Below are positions 7,663 to 14,339 of a stretch of 24,587 nt of DNA, in pieces. The stretch spans positions 1 through 24,587 of the forward strand of contig JBELML010000097.1 of NCBI GenBank assembly GCA_042095835.1. Direction: 5' to 3'. The position numbers and the translations under genes are program-made. The stretch comes from DATFKA01 sp042095835. GTDB taxonomy: Bacteria > Bacteroidota > Bacteroidia > Chitinophagales > Saprospiraceae. The notes below the pieces were generated by a model. It worked only from the letters and a program-made list of their open reading frames with translations, searched no databases and had not been told where the DNA came from. How positions within the stretch are numbered: the first letter of the stretch is position 1; every line of letters begins with the position of its first letter.

Positions 7663-7746
7663 AAGGAGTTTCTCCTACGCACACCAGAAAACCTCAGCTC
7701 CAAAACTCCAACACCCCAGAACACCCCTACTCCAAAACACCCCTCC
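7663..7746. repeat. Octamer repeat array at the Rrf2/phosphodiesterase junction
   Basis: After a boundary motif AAGGAGTTTCTCCTA (7663-7677) come eight consecutive 8-base units on the plus strand from 7683 to 7746: ACCAGAAA, ACCTCAGC, TCCAAAAC, TCCAACAC, CCCAGAAC, ACCCCTAC, TCCAAAAC, ACCCCTCC. On the minus strand they read as GTTTTGGA-like units. The last units overlap the end of the minus-strand phosphodiesterase gene, including its TAG stop (7727-7729). No strong hairpin terminator is seen at this convergent junction. Confidence 0.65.
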
Positions 7747-8230
7747 GGCCTATCTCAATGACTTCCAAATCTTGAATCTTAGCATCTTCCACTCTGAAGC
7801 GCACGAGGGTCTTTACTTGATGGAATCCGTGATTTCCAGCAGCTCCTGGATTGATATGGAGAAGCCCTCTGACTTTATCGGGTATGATCTTTAGTATATG
7901 AGAGTGACCACATATATACAATCCTGGCTTTTCCTCATTCAGAATTTTCTTTACACGTGAATTATAGCGACCTGGATAACCTCCAATATGTGTCATGAAG
8001 ACTTTCAGGCCATTGCAATCCCAGATGAGGTTTTCAGGACAGGAGGCACGAATCTCTGCATTGTCAATGTTTCCATAGACGGCCCGTAAGGGTTTGAAAG
8101 CTTCTAATTCTTTTACCAAGGCCATACTACCTAGATCGCCTGCATGCCAAATTTCATCACAATCTTCAAAGTAATGCAACACTTTAGGATCTAGAAAGCT
8201 GTGAGTATCAGATAGTAAGCCAATATGCAT
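7727..8230 (-). CDS. Metallophosphoesterase, YfcE/MJ0936 type
   Basis: A 167-residue calcineurin-like phosphodiesterase, the usual size for the YfcE/MJ0936 group. The two-metal site is complete: Asp8 and His10 in SDTHSFLD, Asp32 in HAGDLG, Asn54 in YGNID, His81 in THIGGYPG, and His109/His111 in CGHSH. Relatives hydrolyse phosphodiester bonds, with phosphatase or 2',3'-cyclic activity on artificial substrates; the natural substrate is not known. It is cytoplasmic, with no signal peptide. The last six residues (RRGVLE) and the stop codon are encoded by octamer-repeat DNA, so the original C-terminus may have been slightly shorter. It is divergent from the DUF5690 gene, with 61 bases between the starts. 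Confidence 0.92.
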   Translation of the reverse strand: MHIGLLSDTHSFLDPKVLHYFEDCDEIWHAGDLGSMALVKELEAFKPLRAVYGNIDNAEIRASCPENLIWDCNGLKVFMTHIGGYPGRYNSRVKKILNEEKPGLYICGHSHILKIIPDKVRGLLHINPGAAGNHGFHQVKTLVRFRVEDAKIQDLEVIEIGRRGVLE

Positions 8231-8291
8231 TTAACGATTTATTTACTTCATTCTATAATAGGATGCGTAAAGATGCTATTATCTTTCGGGT

Positions 8292-9584
8292 ATGGAAGCT
8301 AAAAATAGGATTAGTATATGGTTAGAGAAACAAAAAGACCTGGTCTTTATCCTATGGTGTATTGCGGGAGCTTTTATTACCTATTTCAGTATGTACGCGT
8401 TTCGGAAACCGTTCAGCGCAGCTTTATATGAAGGTATCCTGCTATGGGGTATGCCCTATAAGGTTGTTTTGATTATCAGTCAGGTGATGGGCTATACTTG
8501 TTCCAAATTTTTGGGGATAAAGGTGGTTTCTGAAATGCCACCTGAGAGGAGAGCTCGATACATTCTTTTATTGATTGGCTTGAGTTGGTTAGCCCTTTTG
8601 TGCCTAGGTATTGTGCCTGCTCCCTATAATTTCCTGTTCTTATTCCTGAATGGACTGCCTTTGGGCATGATTTGGGGCCTTGTTTTTGCCTTTATAGAGG
8701 GTAGGAAAAATACGGAACTCTTGGCAGCTGGCTTGGCATCAAGTTTTATTGTAGCATCGGGTGTGGTGAAAAGTATTGGCTTGAGCTTTGTTTTAAATGG
8801 AGTATCGGAGTTCTGGATGCCTTTTTTGACGGGTTTTTGTTTTATTCCTAGTCTATTATTAGGCGTGTGGATGCTTACAAAAATACCGCCACCTACTCAA
8901 CTAGATGAGGCTCTGCGTACAAAAAGAACACCCATGAATGCGCAAGAGCGTTGGGCTTTTTTTAGAACCTTTGCTCCTGGTATTATTTTGATGACCCTTG
9001 TTTATATCGCTCTGAATGCCTACCGAGATTTTAGGGACAACTTCGCGGTTGAAATTTGGAAAGACTTGGGCTATGCGGAGCAGCCAGAGATGTTGACCTA
9101 CTCAGAAGTGCCGATTGCCATAGTGGTTTTAATCATTATTGCAGCTATGATTTTTGTCCAAAACCATCGTCTTGTCTTTTATACTAATCTGGTGGTGATT
9201 GGTCTCGGCGGACTCACCGTTTTATTGACCACCTACTTCTTTGTAAATGGCTATCTCCATCCGGCAATTTGGATGATTAGTGTGGGCTTTGGAATGTATT
9301 TAGCCTATATCTCCTATAATGTTGTCCTCTTTGAGCGATGGATTGCCTTGTTCAAATACGTGAGTAATATTGGCTTTCTGATGTACATCAGTGATTCTTT
9401 TGGTTACCTGGGAAGTGTAGCCGTGATGCTTTATCAACATTTCTTCCAATCTACTTTAAGTTGGCTCGACTTTTTTGTGGAAATTTCCTATGCCATGGGC
9501 ATCATTTCCCTTGTTTTGAGTGCCGTAGCGCTGATCTATTTCTATAAAAAAGAACTCCGCCACACCAAAACACCAATGAACTAG
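8292..9584 (+). CDS. Polytopic membrane protein, DUF5690 / MFS-like
   Basis: A 430-residue protein with about twelve hydrophobic segments, first at residues 19-37 (FILWCIAGAFITYFSMYAF). The early motif YAFRKPFSAA and the overall size match the Bacteroidota family DUF5690, which looks like a distant branch of the major facilitator superfamily, recalling glycerol-3-phosphate or hexose-phosphate transporters. The family assignment is from memory and no substrate can be named. The segment from about 195 to 225, rich in Pro and charge (KIPPPTQLDEALRTK), would be the central cytoplasmic loop. A -7-like TATCTTTC lies at 8280-8287, one mismatch from consensus and only four bases before the ATG. Confidence 0.8.
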   Translation: MEAKNRISIWLEKQKDLVFILWCIAGAFITYFSMYAFRKPFSAALYEGILLWGMPYKVVLIISQVMGYTCSKFLGIKVVSEMPPERRARYILLLIGLSWLALLCLGIVPAPYNFLFLFLNGLPLGMIWGLVFAFIEGRKNTELLAAGLASSFIVASGVVKSIGLSFVLNGVSEFWMPFLTGFCFIPSLLLGVWMLTKIPPPTQLDEALRTKRTPMNAQERWAFFRTFAPGIILMTLVYIALNAYRDFRDNFAVEIWKDLGYAEQPEMLTYSEVPIAIVVLIIIAAMIFVQNHRLVFYTNLVVIGLGGLTVLLTTYFFVNGYLHPAIWMISVGFGMYLAYISYNVVLFERWIALFKYVSNIGFLMYISDSFGYLGSVAVMLYQHFFQSTLSWLDFFVEISYAMGIISLVLSAVALIYFYKKELRHTKTPMN

Positions 9585-9605
9585 CTACTAAGGCCCAAAG
9601 CCACT

Positions 9606-9690
9606 AATGAGTTTTTCCTAGAAACCAGAGCTGCTGTCTCACACCCAAACTCCAGAACCCCCACACACCAGAACACAAAAACCTACCTCC
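9606..9690. repeat. Octamer repeat array at the DUF5690/TonB-like junction
   Basis: The boundary motif AATGAGTTTTTCCTA (9606-9620) matches 13 of 15 bases of the one at 7663. Octamers then follow on the plus strand: ACCCAAAC (9643-9650), TCCAGAAC, CCCCACAC, ACCAGAAC, ACAAAAAC (9675-9682) and CTACCTCC (9683-9690). The last contains the stop codon and two arginine codons of the minus-strand gene. On the minus strand the units read GTTCTGGA, GTTCTGGT and similar. Confidence 0.6.
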
Positions 9691-10429
9691 TCAACTTTAA
9701 TACATTAATCAAGCAGCTACGGTGATCTCCAATAGTCAGAGCGAATCTTTGGGAGGTTGTAGTACCGTCAGCATAGGAAGCTGGTGTCCAATTAGGCATT
9801 TTGCAGATGATATCTAACAATAGATTATCGATTTCCTTATTTGCAGAAGATTGCTCGATCATACCCTCGATGGCTTCGCCCTTTTCGTTGATAGTGAAAG
9901 TCACCGCGCTGAGGCTGTGAGCCCGGAAATCAGATTTAGAGATATACTTCAGCAGATTTTTTTCGATAAATTGGTTCATTTGATCGCTGCCGCCAGGAAA
10001 CTCGGCCTCCTGGAGAGGGTCTACCTTGAAAGTAAATGGAAAGTCTTTTACCTCATTATTCCGGAGATTATTATTGGGCAGGTAGTTGATGTTGACCGCA
10101 ATTTCGGTACCGTAATCAGCTTGTTTGATCTGGCGTTTTTGCTCTTTGGATAAAACTCCGGAAGTACTCACACTGGTTTGGATTTGCCCATCCTTATAGC
10201 ACTGCACTTCGACCGACTTATATTCTTTTACCCATTTTTCTTTAAATAACCTATAAAGATCGGTCAGCGAATCAGCCTTTTCCAATTGTTGAACAGAAAT
10301 GGATACCGGATCATACACCTGATTTACTTCATAACTAAGGTCAAAATCTTCTTCTTCCTGAGCCAAAGATAGCTGCGCAGTACCTAAACTCAATAATACC
10401 AGAACGACTATTGTATAATAACTTCTCAT
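9683..10429 (-). CDS. Secreted protein with TonB C-terminal-like domain
   Basis: A 248-residue protein with a signal peptide (1-24, ending LSLAQ). Residues 142-234 resemble the TonB C-terminal domain common in Bacteroidota: AEFPGGSDQMNQFIEKNLL (142-160), a VTFTINEKGEAIEG strand (176-189) and the PNWTPASYADGT motif (212-223). Real TonB proteins have an N-terminal membrane anchor and a Pro-rich linker. Here the linker is a mixed segment with no long proline run, so this is more likely a periplasmic relative than the energy transducer itself. The C-terminal RR plus stop lies in octamer-repeat DNA. It is downstream of the sigma/GIN pair on the same strand but 256 bases away, with a dyad between. 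Confidence 0.75.
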   Translation of the reverse strand: MRSYYTIVVLVLLSLGTAQLSLAQEEEDFDLSYEVNQVYDPVSISVQQLEKADSLTDLYRLFKEKWVKEYKSVEVQCYKDGQIQTSVSTSGVLSKEQKRQIKQADYGTEIAVNINYLPNNNLRNNEVKDFPFTFKVDPLQEAEFPGGSDQMNQFIEKNLLKYISKSDFRAHSLSAVTFTINEKGEAIEGMIEQSSANKEIDNLLLDIICKMPNWTPASYADGTTTSQRFALTIGDHRSCLINVLKLRR

Positions 10430-10459
10430 TTTTTGCAGTAGTTGTTTGTCTAAAGATAA

Positions 10460-10492
10460 AAGCGTAAACAGAGCCTAGCCCCATTTACGCTT
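10460..10492 (-). terminator. Possible terminator or operator dyad upstream of the TonB-like gene
   Basis: AAGCGTAAA (10460-10468) and TTTACGCTT (10484-10492) form a perfect 9-bp inverted repeat around 15 bases. On the minus strand it is followed by TTATCTTTAG, so it could end the transcript of the sigma/GIN operon after the octamer array. The same TATCTTTA is one mismatch from a -7 element for the gene starting at 10429, so an operator role is equally possible. Confidence 0.4.
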
Positions 10493-10526
10493 GCTTTTAA
10501 CAGGCAAATAACATGTTTTTTAAGAC

Positions 10527-10687
10527 CAGGTGCCAGGTGCCAGGTGTCAAGTGTCAGGTGCCATGTGTCCACATCACAATATCTCCACATCACTATATCA
10601 AAACATCTTCATGTCAAAACATCAAAACATCTCCATGTCAAAACATCACAATATCTCCATGTCAAAACATCACAATATCTTCCCATC
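10527..10687. repeat. Heptamer plus octamer tandem array
   Basis: Six heptamers CAGGTGC, CAGGTGC, CAGGTGT, CAAGTGT, CAGGTGC, CATGTGT occupy 10527-10568. After CCACATC they give way to fourteen uninterrupted octamers from 10576 to 10687, for example AAAACATC five times, ACAATATC three times and TCCATGTC twice. A higher-order 24-bp unit (TCCATGTC AAAACATC ACAATATC) occurs twice in tandem at 10632-10679 if one AAAACATC-only step is allowed. The last octamer runs into the TGA stop of the minus-strand GIN-domain gene. Units are far too short for CRISPR and there are no spacers. Confidence 0.8.
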
Positions 10688-12290
10688 ACTCCTTAATAAC
10701 TAACTTACTATTATCAAAGCTACCACGATGAGACTGTCTTCCACCCGTTTTTTTTAAGTTTTGATTATCTGTTTTTCCAGAGATAAATAAGTCTCCTCCA
10801 TTCATGTAGATATTCACGGTGCCAGTGGCTACCTCCAACCAGGCAGAGCCAACATCATCGACTTGGATGCGGAGGTCCTCACTCTCAATTGGGCCACGGC
10901 TATAGAGCTCACTAGCCCCACCAACGATTATACTTTTTAATGTTTTGGCAGATATATTCACCTTGATACTTTCGCCATTGTGTTGGCCTCGAGTCATGAT
11001 TTTAAGTACACCCTCTTTTACTTCGGTAATCAAATCCTCCATGGGCATTCCTGATACCTCTAACTCTGCTACATCAGAGTCTCCAGGACTAAGGTAGACC
11101 ACGGCTAGGCCATTGGTCTCCAAAGAATGAAATGCACCAAGTTGACGGGTTTCTTTTTGTAGTGGGCCTGATTGTGGTCTCAAGTCAGTAATTGGCATTT
11201 TACCGATCAAGTCCAAGTCTGCTCTTCCGGTCATATGCCCTTTGAATCCATCGGCAGTGATGTCACCTGCTGCAATGTATGCATCTGTGATCTCAACAAT
11301 ACGCACATCGCAGGGAAAGATTTGGTAGTCATTAAGAATCTTGCTAATCCGCACTTCCTGTTTACTACTTAGCGCCTTTCTATTCAACAAGATTTGCTGA
11401 CTCGTGAAGCTGATACGATGTACGCTGAGGTTTGGATTAAATAAATTTTGTCTGCGTAGCTCCCCTTTTAATTTGCTTTTGAGTGATCTTAAGTCATCGT
11501 GTTTGGGGAAGGGGGCATCACATTTGAGTTGATAATTGCGTCGGGTGATTTTTTTGGATTTTTTGTTTTTATCCAAAACTGAAGTTCCACGATTTGGCGA
11601 TTTGACCTTTGTTTTATTTTTCTTCGGTGGACTGGTTTTTACTTTTTTAGTCTTGCCCCTCTTGTTTTTTTGTTTGCCCTTTTTAAGGATGACTGGACTG
11701 GTAATGGGACTAATAACTGGTGCGCTAATACTTGCTTCTGATTGAGCTGCTAGTGTTTGCGCTCCCTCTAAAACAGAGATACTTTCAAAGCTTGGTTGGC
11801 TTTCACTGAGAGCAGATTCTGGTAAATCTACCGACGGGCTAGTTGCTGTATTGGTATTCAAATCTACTTGCCCTGTTTTCAGGTTTTTAGACTCCATTAT
11901 TGGAGCACTTTCTACTTGGTCGGCAAATTGAGGCGAGACGATGGTTTCGAGCGGTGTTTCAGCCTTCTCAGCAACTGTAGCACCAAGTGCGGTAGCCTCT
12001 ATTGTATTCTCAGGCAATTCCGGTACTGGAGATGCCACTTGACTTAATTGGTCTGAAGTTGCTTCTGTTTCTACAGTCTTATTGGCTGGTGTAAAAAGCA
12101 CAAAGGTGCCCACGATAACCAAAAGGGTGATTGAATTCATAATAATTGGATTAAATGATAAATTAGAAAACCAGTTCGACTTTGGTGCAGGTAGCGCTGG
12201 TAGACCTTTGATCATGTCCAGCACCTGCTGCTCCGAAAGCTCGGGTGGTAATTGTTTCAGTTGAGCGAAAGTTTGGTCCAGCTTGTTCAT
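10686..12290 (-). CDS. Probable anti-sigma-type membrane protein with GIN/DUF2807-like domain
   Basis: A 534-residue protein whose start overlaps the sigma-factor stop (ATGA, 12287-12290), so the two are translationally coupled. Residues 1-46 would be cytoplasmic, a single membrane helix lies near 47-67, and a long Ser/Ala/Glu-rich periplasmic linker runs to about 200. A very basic stretch follows (203-253, KKGKQKNKRGKTKK and more), then a region with paired cysteines (257, 327). From about 385 to 508 the sequence has the repeating beta-helix pattern of the head GIN (DUF2807) domain, with SGMPMEDLITEVKEGVLKI and GGASELYSRGPIESEDLRI. No zinc-type anti-sigma motif (HxxxCxxC) is present. The anti-sigma role is inferred from coupling and topology. 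The gene ends in the octamer array. Confidence 0.7.
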   Translation of the reverse strand: MNKLDQTFAQLKQLPPELSEQQVLDMIKGLPALPAPKSNWFSNLSFNPIIMNSITLLVIVGTFVLFTPANKTVETEATSDQLSQVASPVPELPENTIEATALGATVAEKAETPLETIVSPQFADQVESAPIMESKNLKTGQVDLNTNTATSPSVDLPESALSESQPSFESISVLEGAQTLAAQSEASISAPVISPITSPVILKKGKQKNKRGKTKKVKTSPPKKNKTKVKSPNRGTSVLDKNKKSKKITRRNYQLKCDAPFPKHDDLRSLKSKLKGELRRQNLFNPNLSVHRISFTSQQILLNRKALSSKQEVRISKILNDYQIFPCDVRIVEITDAYIAAGDITADGFKGHMTGRADLDLIGKMPITDLRPQSGPLQKETRQLGAFHSLETNGLAVVYLSPGDSDVAELEVSGMPMEDLITEVKEGVLKIMTRGQHNGESIKVNISAKTLKSIIVGGASELYSRGPIESEDLRIQVDDVGSAWLEVATGTVNIYMNGGDLFISGKTDNQNLKKTGGRQSHRGSFDNSKLVIKE

Positions 12291-12841
12291 AGTGTAATGG
12301 TTTTAACAGTGGCCAATATGCCTACGATAGAGTGGGAGGTAGGCTTTTCTTTCATAATGTTGCGCAATCGCGTACGTGCTCGACTGAGTCTGGTTTTTGT
12401 AGCAGAAAGGCTGCTCCCTTGCAGCTCTGCTAGCTCTTTTATCGAAAATCCGTTGATCTCAAAAAGAATAATCGCTTCTTTATCTTTTGCATTAAGTTGG
12501 TTCAATGCCCAATACAAAGCTTGGATATCTAAGACCATATCTGCCGAGAGACCTTGCGCGCGCAGCCGTTGGGCCTGCAAGTCGGTCAATTCAGCCTGCG
12601 GCTTCTGTTTACGACGTATACTGATGGCTCGGTTTCTGGCTGCTCGAATCAAGTAATGAAGCATTTGTCCCTTATTCCGGATCTTCTCGAAATGAGTATA
12701 GGTCGACAAAAGCACATCTTGGACCAAGTCTTCGGTGTCGCAAAGCCCAGAAGCTAGCGCAGAGCAGTAGCGGACAAAGGAATCATGACAAGGCTGATAG
12801 GCCTGCATGAAAGCTTGTTGTTTGGAATTGGATGTTGACAT
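12287..12841 (-). CDS. ECF-type RNA polymerase sigma factor
   Basis: A 184-residue sigma-70 family protein with only regions 2 and 4. Region 2 (about 20-78) has the core-binding DTEDLVQDVLLSTYTHFEKI (35-54) and the -10-binding RAARNRAISIRRK. Region 4 (about 105-162) has the helix-turn-helix GFSIKELAELQGSSLSATKTRLSRARTRLR. It would redirect polymerase to envelope-related promoters when released by its partner. The gene is coupled by a 4-base overlap to the membrane-anchored GIN-domain gene, the usual layout of a sigma/anti-sigma pair. Upstream, GTAAA-N8-TTTAC at 12871-12888 is a possible operator or part of an autoregulated promoter; I see no standard TAnnTTTG there. Confidence 0.92.
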   Translation of the reverse strand: MSTSNSKQQAFMQAYQPCHDSFVRYCSALASGLCDTEDLVQDVLLSTYTHFEKIRNKGQMLHYLIRAARNRAISIRRKQKPQAELTDLQAQRLRAQGLSADMVLDIQALYWALNQLNAKDKEAIILFEINGFSIKELAELQGSSLSATKTRLSRARTRLRNIMKEKPTSHSIVGILATVKTITL

Positions 12842-13024
12842 ATAAAGCGATTATTCTTTTGTAGTCACACGTAAAATACGCGATTTACATAAGGAAAGTC
12901 GCAAGAGGAAGGAAAAGGTTACTACTGCCGAAAATTCTTTTTGATTTTTTATTAGTAGGAGCTCCTAGATATAGCTTCGGTGGCCGAAGTATGAAGGATT
13001 AATGGAGTTGAAAAGTAGAGAAAC
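12842..13024. other. Sigma-factor upstream region with small dyads
   Basis: No gene is seen. It holds GTAAA-N8-TTTAC (12871-12888), a perfect 12-bp palindrome TAGGAGCTCCTA (12956-12967) and a hairpin CTTCGG-TGG-CCGAAG (12975-12989). The minus-strand promoter of the sigma gene should lie here. The hairpin may also support termination of the collar gene to its right. Confidence 0.45.
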
Positions 13025-13054
13025 CCCGAAGGAAAAGATTGTCGTTCCTTCGGG
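13025..13054 (-). terminator. Terminator of the collar/enzyme operon
   Basis: CCCGAAGGAA (13025-13034) pairs perfectly with TTCCTTCGGG (13045-13054) over 10 bp. On the minus strand the stem is followed by GTTTCTCTACTTTTC, an imperfect T-rich tail. It lies 23 bases past the stop of the collar gene ending at 13078, the last gene of the minus-strand block. Confidence 0.65.
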
Positions 13055-13077
13055 ATAGTAGTGTGCTGCTGCTGCGC

Positions 13078-13596
13078 TTAATTTCTAGAAGGGAAAATAC
13101 CTTGCATAGCAATCAAATAATTGACAGCAATAAAAGGCTGAATATTCGTATGCGCTTGGTTACCTCCCATGTTCGTCACTGTACTTGGGTCTAAGGCATT
13201 GCTCCCAGAGGCATCCGAAGTGAAAATATTATCACCTTGAGTTACCGAGGCCAAAAAATTACCTGAGCCCATATTCGTAGAGCCTGTACCTCCCATAGCG
13301 ATTTTATGATTGTGAGCAGGTATTTGATTTATTGTTAAGGCAACCTGTTCCATGCCACCTTTTTGTCCGATTGAGTAACTTCTTAAGCCTGGGCCATTGC
13401 CGAATCCAACAGCAACCCTTCCCCGCATGTCAGGCAGTGCGAAGGTGGTCCTTCCATCACCTCCGTAGATGGTGCCAAGCAGAGAGAAAAGAGCGGTGTT
13501 TTGAGAAACAGCTATAAGTTGGCCACGGCAAAATGCCCAGTTACGCATCTCGAAATTAAAGCCAACAATAGTGATTTGTCCAATAAATGCATCCAT
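13078..13596 (-). CDS. Phage tail collar domain protein, MdpB type (copy 1)
   Basis: A 172-residue protein of the microcystin-dependent-protein (MdpB) group, which is one phage tail collar domain and little else. Landmarks are FIGQITIVGFNFEMRNWAFC (4-23), GGDGRTTFALPDMRGRV (45-61), NQIPAHNH (about 91-98) and the ending IQPFIAVNYLIAMQGIFPSRN. There is no signal peptide. The free-standing MdpB proteins of bacteria have no settled function, and no other phage genes are near, so this is not a prophage remnant by context. It is the last gene of an operon starting with the methyltransferase at 17983. Two close relatives lie at 19824-20336 and 20432-20935, but this copy has diverged well beyond them. 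Confidence 0.9.
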   Translation of the reverse strand: MDAFIGQITIVGFNFEMRNWAFCRGQLIAVSQNTALFSLLGTIYGGDGRTTFALPDMRGRVAVGFGNGPGLRSYSIGQKGGMEQVALTINQIPAHNHKIAMGGTGSTNMGSGNFLASVTQGDNIFTSDASGSNALDPSTVTNMGGNQAHTNIQPFIAVNYLIAMQGIFPSRN

Positions 13597-13662
13597 AAAT
13601 ATAGATTTAGATGTTAAGAAAAAATTACAATCAAAGGTGCTTGGTCTTAGTACACTGTGTAC

Positions 13663-14286
13663 TTAACCTGTTCTGACAATAAGCCCAATGCTATTTTGAA
13701 ATTTAATGACATCTCTGTCTCGAATATCTCCATTGGGCAAGCCATAAAACATATCTATTGTATCAGCGTGGTGCTCTTGCAGGCCATCGAAATTTTTGAG
13801 TTTGTTATTAGAGGCATAAACTGTTTTTAGCTTTTTTAAACCTTTTAGGGGTTTCAAATCTGGAATATGATTATGATGGAAATAGAGACTCTCCAGGTTT
13901 TTCATGCCTTCAATACCCTTTAGAGAGGTCAGTTGATTCTCATAGACAAAAAGGTGTTCCAAATTGGTATGATTGCGAAGTTCCCACAGAGAGGTGATGG
14001 CCATATTGGTAATGGACAAATAAGTCATCCTATACAAAGGAACCAAACCAGATAAATTGGTGAGGCGCGTACTCATATTAGGATTATGGGCACCAGGACC
14101 TGCAAACCGAAAAGTATCGGCTCCTAATAGCATCATCATCAATTTATCATCATGTGGAGGCTCCATAGTGGGACCCACTCCAAAGCAGGTTTCATTGTAA
14201 GCGAATTTCCATTGAACTTCCAAGTCATTCCACCATTTTTTGGCGCGTAATACTTCTTCTGGTGTGGTTTTAATATGTATATGCAT
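13663..14286 (-). CDS. Leucine-rich repeat protein, SDS22-like
   Basis: A 207-residue protein with no signal peptide. Residues 75-170 hold four to five repeats of about 22 residues with the SDS22/internalin spacing: MTYLSITNMAITSLWELRNH, LEHLFVYENQLTSLKGIEG, LESLYFHHNHIPDLKPLKG and LKTVYASNNKLKNFDGLQ. These form a short solenoid, usually a protein-binding surface. The N-terminal 70 residues (with WWNDLEVQWKFAYNETCFGVG) precede the repeats and I do not recognise them. It lies 53 bases after the phosphodiesterase/sulfotransferase gene and 66 before the collar gene, all on one strand, so it is probably a recognition partner of those products. Function unknown. Confidence 0.8.
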   Translation of the reverse strand: MHIHIKTTPEEVLRAKKWWNDLEVQWKFAYNETCFGVGPTMEPPHDDKLMMMLLGADTFRFAGPGAHNPNMSTRLTNLSGLVPLYRMTYLSITNMAITSLWELRNHTNLEHLFVYENQLTSLKGIEGMKNLESLYFHHNHIPDLKPLKGLKKLKTVYASNNKLKNFDGLQEHHADTIDMFYGLPNGDIRDRDVIKFQNSIGLIVRTG

Positions 14287-14339
14287 GATGAATATGGATT
14301 AAGTATTAAATTAATTAAATATACCGAATCATTTGCTTT

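Noticed and set aside
7655..7894. Plus-strand 79-codon frame after the Rrf2 gene
   Set aside because: It reads through octamer repeats and then antisense to the metallophosphoesterase.
9851..10153. Plus-strand 100-codon frame opposite the TonB-like gene
   Set aside because: It is the complement of a well-supported signal-peptide protein and shows no family features of its own.
10527..10687. CRISPR array
   Set aside because: Units are 7-8 bases with no unique spacers, and no cas genes are present.
10513..10731. Plus-strand reading frame through the octamer array (72 codons)
   Set aside because: It is a translation of tandem 7- and 8-base repeats and runs into the antisense of the GIN-domain gene; it has no protein-like features.
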